NCBI GenBank assembly: GCA_013368315.1
Contig: JAACJM010000021.1
Location: 682,001 to 746,000 of the forward strand
Origin: Tetrapyrgos nigripes
Lineage: Eukaryota; Basidiomycota; Agaricomycetes; Agaricales; Campanellaceae
Direction of reading: 5' to 3'
Length of the DNA: 64,000 nt
This document shows, in pieces, positions 60,396 through 64,000 of the stretch (the first letter of the stretch is position 1; the number at the start of each line of letters is the position of its first letter). The notes beneath the pieces are model-generated. The model ran no database searches and had not been told where the DNA came from. It was given only the letters and a program-made list of their open reading frames with translations. The translations under genes were made by a program, and so were the position numbers.

Positions 60396-61562
60396 GCCTG
60401 AGCGGAGGCTCAGTGTACTACAGTATCAGAAGAATACGGCGTGGGGGTACTTCTGTACATGTATCCAAATAGCTAGATTCATACCGCCTAGCCAAGGAGT
60501 ATACATCTGACATACGTGTGCATCCAATGGCTGATAGGCTATGAAGCTTTGAGCCTCAAAAAAAAGGAGTCATACAAAAATAGTCTTTCTAATTCATCTT
60601 CCCTCACTAAACTGTCTATCTCCGCCTAAGATCAACTCTAATAGCAGCCTGAAATTGCACTTACATGTTGTATCAGCTTCTCATTGGGCAACAAAAGCAA
60701 CTCGTTGGCAATTCGTTGACGATGAAAGTTAGCTCGAGATTTTTTTCCAATGAAGGGGATGTGGGCCACCACTGCGTGTGGCAATGACGAGGCCCAAAAA
60801 GAAAGGGAGTGAGTGGCGAGATAGATAGATAGATAGATACACGCCAAGTGGCCCCCTCAGGACCCGGCGGGGTGGCATTACATAGTCACTATATTTGAAA
60901 AATAATGCTACAAGGGCAAGGTAATCCCCCTATGTGCCGCCGCTTGTAGAGACTTTCCGAGCCGAGGCACGTACTTAAACAGAAGGCGGGAGGGCATTCG
61001 TTCAAGACAAGCCTGTTTGGAGCATTAGTTCCCCAATGAACAATCTAGTCTTCGCCCAGTGAACTGAGACTTCATACACACACTTAGCACAAAGCGCTAA
61101 ATGAGCGCTATCAACTGCTCGGTACGACGGTACTGGCTTCTATCACAGAAATTAGAAAGAAAATCTTGAGAAAATTGTCTATCTAAATTGAATAGCTATA
61201 ATAGCTATACACGGGTGCCTCATATTATAAGGCTCAATGTCATATGAAGTGGAAAAGGGGCACATTAAACGCTGACGGCCGTTGAAGACCATGGATCGAA
61301 AAATTGCCGGAGGCAGAGAGCGGCGGCAGGCAAAGGGGACGCAATTGCCCAGCCACACGCAGAAACGCACTGTAAACAACTCAGCCTCATTCTTCGGCCT
61401 CGTAATTTTTACAGAGTACGGCCTATGTAAGTATAGCATACTTCTGAAAGGCGAACGAGACCTACTGGCCAGTCTACTGCAGGACAAAAACCGTTAAGTG
61501 ACTGCATGAGACGGCTGTATATTGGCTCCACATAGTGTTGCCGCGGGTCGAGTCAGAGCCAG
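60396..61562. other. Intergenic region with a GATA microsatellite
   Basis: It contains a (GATA)n tract at about 60820-60839. No supported gene. Confidence 0.6.
60820..60839. repeat. (GATA)n microsatellite
   Basis: About five copies of the tetranucleotide. Confidence 0.9.
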
Positions 61563-62877
61563 CATCAGTAAAACGGCAAACCCGCTTTTCCCGACTTTTC
61601 AGCAACTTTTTCCGGTAAGCGACCGGCTTTCAAAACACAGGCCCCATCGCTTTTCAAAGTATCAAACACTTTCTCAAGTGATGTTCCCGAGAGCCAGAAG
61701 GTCGACAAAAGTTCCAAAAAGTTGCCGACTAAAGCAAAGAGAGCAGAGCAAAAAGCTGTATTCTAGCGGCAGGTGGACGCCTTTTTTGTACATGCGCATG
61801 CAGGGATTATAGATATTTACAGATCGTTCTTCTAGTATACTCGAGAATAGTATCCTAGTGTCATGCTGCCCACTCTCGTCACGCGTCATCCTAGACATCG
61901 CATCGTCCCTATGGCTGTCATTCTCTAGCCCACTCCACCTACATTCGGAATACCCGGTGTACAAAGACGAGCAAACTGGCTGAACTGAAAACGTTATCTG
62001 TAGAAATTTCATAGGTTGAGTGCTGAAAAGACTAGTCAGCAACAGTGATGATAAAGTATAGTCAGGCGTAGTTACCATACAAGTGCAACCGGTCAGGAGA
62101 AAGACAGGAAGTATCCCGGTAGCGTGTTGTTTGTTACCGGATGGTGAGCACGGTTTTTCTGAGCAAATAAAATCAATAATGTGAAAGTTAAACAGACACA
62201 CCGCTCGAGATATCCCCGTACGGTCACCGTCTTCCTCGTTCATTTTCGCTGAATACATATGCGAAGGTTACTCAAGATGTTGCGCGCTTGAAGTGTTGCT
62301 ATAATCCAAGGGACTTGAGGAGCTTGAAGAAGGGCCTCGGGTGGAGGAGACTTGAATTCTTTAGTATGTAGTACTTGAAGCTTGAAGGGTCAAGAATGTT
62401 GAGGCCAGACAGATACAGGCATTGCCAAGGGCCAAACGACGACGACGGGTGCAGCAAAACTAACATGGCTGATGTAATGTGGCTTGGTACTGTATAGCAG
62501 CGGAGTTCGAATGGAACTTTGGAAACGTGAGACGCGTGCTCGCCAGATACTGCCAGCTGTATACAGAGAAGGTAGACCTCCAATCTGAGCTCTCCAGCAT
62601 GCGAGAGAGGCTGGACCGACTTGTAGGAGAGTTACTTAAAATAATACACATACTACACACAGGAACTAGGGTACTACTACTGAGTATAGATTTAGTTGAC
62701 TGCTTTTAAGTTCCCAAAAAAGCAGCTGCGGAAGCTGGTGAAAAAGCTCTCACCGGGTACAAAAAAGCGAAAGGATGAAAAAAGTCCCAGGAGAAAAGCC
62801 GATCAAAAGCGATCGTCAGGAAAAGGCACCAAAAGGACCTAAAAGCCGGAGAAAGTCGATTTGCCGTTTTACTGATG
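61563..62877. mobile_element. 1.3 kb non-autonomous relative of the Plavaka-like element
   Basis: The ends are CATCAGTAAAACGGCAA at 61563-61579 and TTGCCGTTTTACTGATG at 62861-62877, a perfect 17-bp inverted pair. They differ from the large element at one or two positions. Subterminal sequence also matches: the right end inverted (ATCGACTTTCTCCGGCTTTT) resembles the large element's left end (TTCGCCTTTTCCGGACTTTT), and the left ends share CCCG-CTTTT with the large element's right end. The element is therefore inverted relative to the large one. It contains a short coiled-coil ORF but no transposase. Confidence 0.82.
62479..62709 (+). CDS. Short coiled-coil ORF in the 1.3 kb element
   Basis: 76 codons: after a start MAWYCIAAEFEWNFGNVRRV it reads LYTEKVDLQSELSSMRERLD and RLVGELLKI. 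This resembles the C-terminal coiled coil of the protein encoded at 47466-48329 (SSLRMELRFLRDRMRELAGDL). Both run toward the corresponding terminus and stop 165-240 bp before it. It may be a relic of the accessory gene; expression is unknown. Confidence 0.5.
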   Translation: MAWYCIAAEFEWNFGNVRRVLARYCQLYTEKVDLQSELSSMRERLDRLVGELLKIIHILHTGTRVLLLSIDLVDCF

Positions 62878-64000
62878 AAACCCGAGTCGTCGCTTACACA
62901 GTCAGACGTTCATTGAGCCTCCGGCACCACAAAAATTGACACAGCAAAGTATTGAAAAACGGACCAATATACGTCGAAATATTGGCCACTTTTAAAACAG
63001 GGCAATACTCTGTCAAAGTATCGCCGAAGGATTGGTGATATCTTGGCCCGAATTGCGATGGTTTGCAAAGCGGGGTAATATTTTGCGATATTTTGGGTCG
63101 TTTTGCGAAGTACTTATTGCAGACGGGGTCAAATTTTGGAGGGGTATTGGGATGATTTTGGGGAAGTTTTGAGCCGTTTTCCAAGGTACTGAAAAAGGGT
63201 TAATATATTGCTAATGCTTCATAGATACATTCTCAATAGTATGACCTATATATCACTTTCCTAGGGTACTACTGGAAAGGGCAGCGTGCACAGTTCAACC
63301 GAGAAGTTAGAACTGTCAACGCAAATGATACACTCGGTAACCCGGGCCTAATATCCACCCATCACATTACATTGAGACTTGGAGGCTGAGAGTAAATCCG
63401 ACTTACTAAGTACCACCGGCTCTTGATGGTAGGACTTGGGTAGGACAAGTTCCTTCAATGTTGGCCATAGCCTTGACCCATTTGAAGAATAATTATTCTG
63501 AAGTCGGTATTGTCCAGAGGAATCAGGAGACTACCCAGTTTTGTAAACGAATTGTCTACATAGATAACTCTGGACGACAGACGGCTCGTAACTTGTCAAC
63601 ATCTACTTGTTCGTTATCAGTACACGAAGGTGGTTTTTGTATTTTTTTAAACTTTAATAAAGTTGGTGGTAGAACAGGGGATGGTGGAGGGTCGAAAAGG
63701 AAATGAAAACACGAAGCAATAAAGATTCTGAGCTAAAGACGCGATGATGATGGATAGGATTAGGAATCGGAAGCGATGAGGTCACGTGAACGCTCCACGT
63801 TGAACTTGCCTTCAAAAAACAACTCTCTCTTCTTTTTTTTTTTTTTTTTTTTTTTTTGGAGGTGTGTTTCTGAGATGTACACAGAAGCCATGTTGCTCAA
63901 CAACAAAGGGGTTGTTGTCTCAAGCTTGCAGTCAGGGGCACGAGGGATTTCAACCTCGTTGCTACATACTGTTGCATAGGTAGACATAGTGAATTCATAA
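62878..64000. other. AT-rich repetitive flank, no supported gene
   Basis: Between 62930 and 63210 short motifs recur (AATATTGG, GCGATATTTTGGG, GGGGTAATATTTTG, GGGGTCAAATTTTGG). A 25-bp T tract lies at 63833-63857. The small ORFs near the right edge have no recognised features. Confidence 0.5.
63833..63857. repeat. Poly-T tract
   Basis: 25 consecutive T; on the minus strand this is an A tract that could be a retroposition tail. Confidence 0.95.

Noticed and set aside
61674..62258. 194-codon minus-strand ORF in the 1.3 kb element
   Set aside because: No recognisable motif or splice partner, and it overlaps non-coding terminal sequence; most likely chance.
47228..62877. One giant element spanning both sets of termini
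   Set aside because: The inner pairs match each other better (AAAAGGGCAA with AAAAGGGCAA; AAAACGGCAA with AAAACGGCAA), and the DUF6534 genes between them look like ordinary chromosomal genes.
1..64000. CRISPR array, bacterial operon or prophage
   Set aside because: Dense spliceosomal introns and eukaryotic genes throughout; no regularly spaced direct repeats of CRISPR type.

Overview
The window looks like nuclear DNA of a mushroom-forming basidiomycete (Agaricomycetes). Genes are split by many 45-70 nt GT-AG introns, including 6-26 nt microexons, and several families are typical of that class: an N-terminally extended G-alpha subunit, DUF6534 membrane proteins, expanded F-box-like proteins, and Plavaka-type transposons. 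All gene models were assembled by eye from spliced reading frames. No search or alignment program was run, so family names rest on recognised motifs.

Layout. 0.1-4.2 kb: two tandem coiled-coil paralogues on the minus strand; a third, damaged copy lies at 18.5-20.2 kb. 4.8-5.8 kb: a GPI-anchored secreted protein. 6.6-7.8 kb: an HD-domain cyanamide hydratase. 9.8-17.9 kb: two F-box-like paralogues on opposite strands flanking translation elongation factor 1-beta. 18.0-18.2 kb: a small MITE with three termini. 22.8-30.6 kb: a DUF202 membrane protein, the OXA1 insertase, an MFS drug/H+ antiporter with a duplicated intron, and an NHX1-type Na+/H+ exchanger. 31.1-33.4 kb: an atypical G-alpha. 35.8-37.6 kb: an F-box/LRR protein. 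38.0-41.8 kb: an SR-type RRM protein and the proteasome-associated deubiquitinase UBP6, divergently transcribed. 42.1-43.2 kb: shuffled F-box/LRR fragments.

From 43.7 kb the window is transposon-rich. A Tc1/mariner copy (43.7-45.2 kb) carries three in-frame stops. A 7.76 kb Plavaka-like element (47,228-54,984) has 17-bp inverted termini and holds three genes: a coiled-coil protein, a C2H2-headed transposase and a large acidic/basic protein. It directly abuts a 5'-truncated gene (about 54,986-56,683). A 1.3 kb element at 61,563-62,877 has nearly the same termini, in inverted orientation. It keeps a short coiled-coil ORF resembling the one in the large element and looks like an internally deleted relative. 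Between them lie a DUF6534 membrane-protein gene, its decayed 3' duplicate and a 112-bp tandem duplication with a hairpin.

The candidate system most worth following is this transposon pair. The two large-element accessory genes appear open, while the transposase carries two nonsense codons, both of which look like CGA-to-TGA changes. The conserved accessory coiled-coil gene is not a part I know to be standard for Plavaka elements. The second most unusual structure is a 60-bp tandem duplication in the MFS gene that produces two near-identical 54-nt introns around a 6-nt exon.
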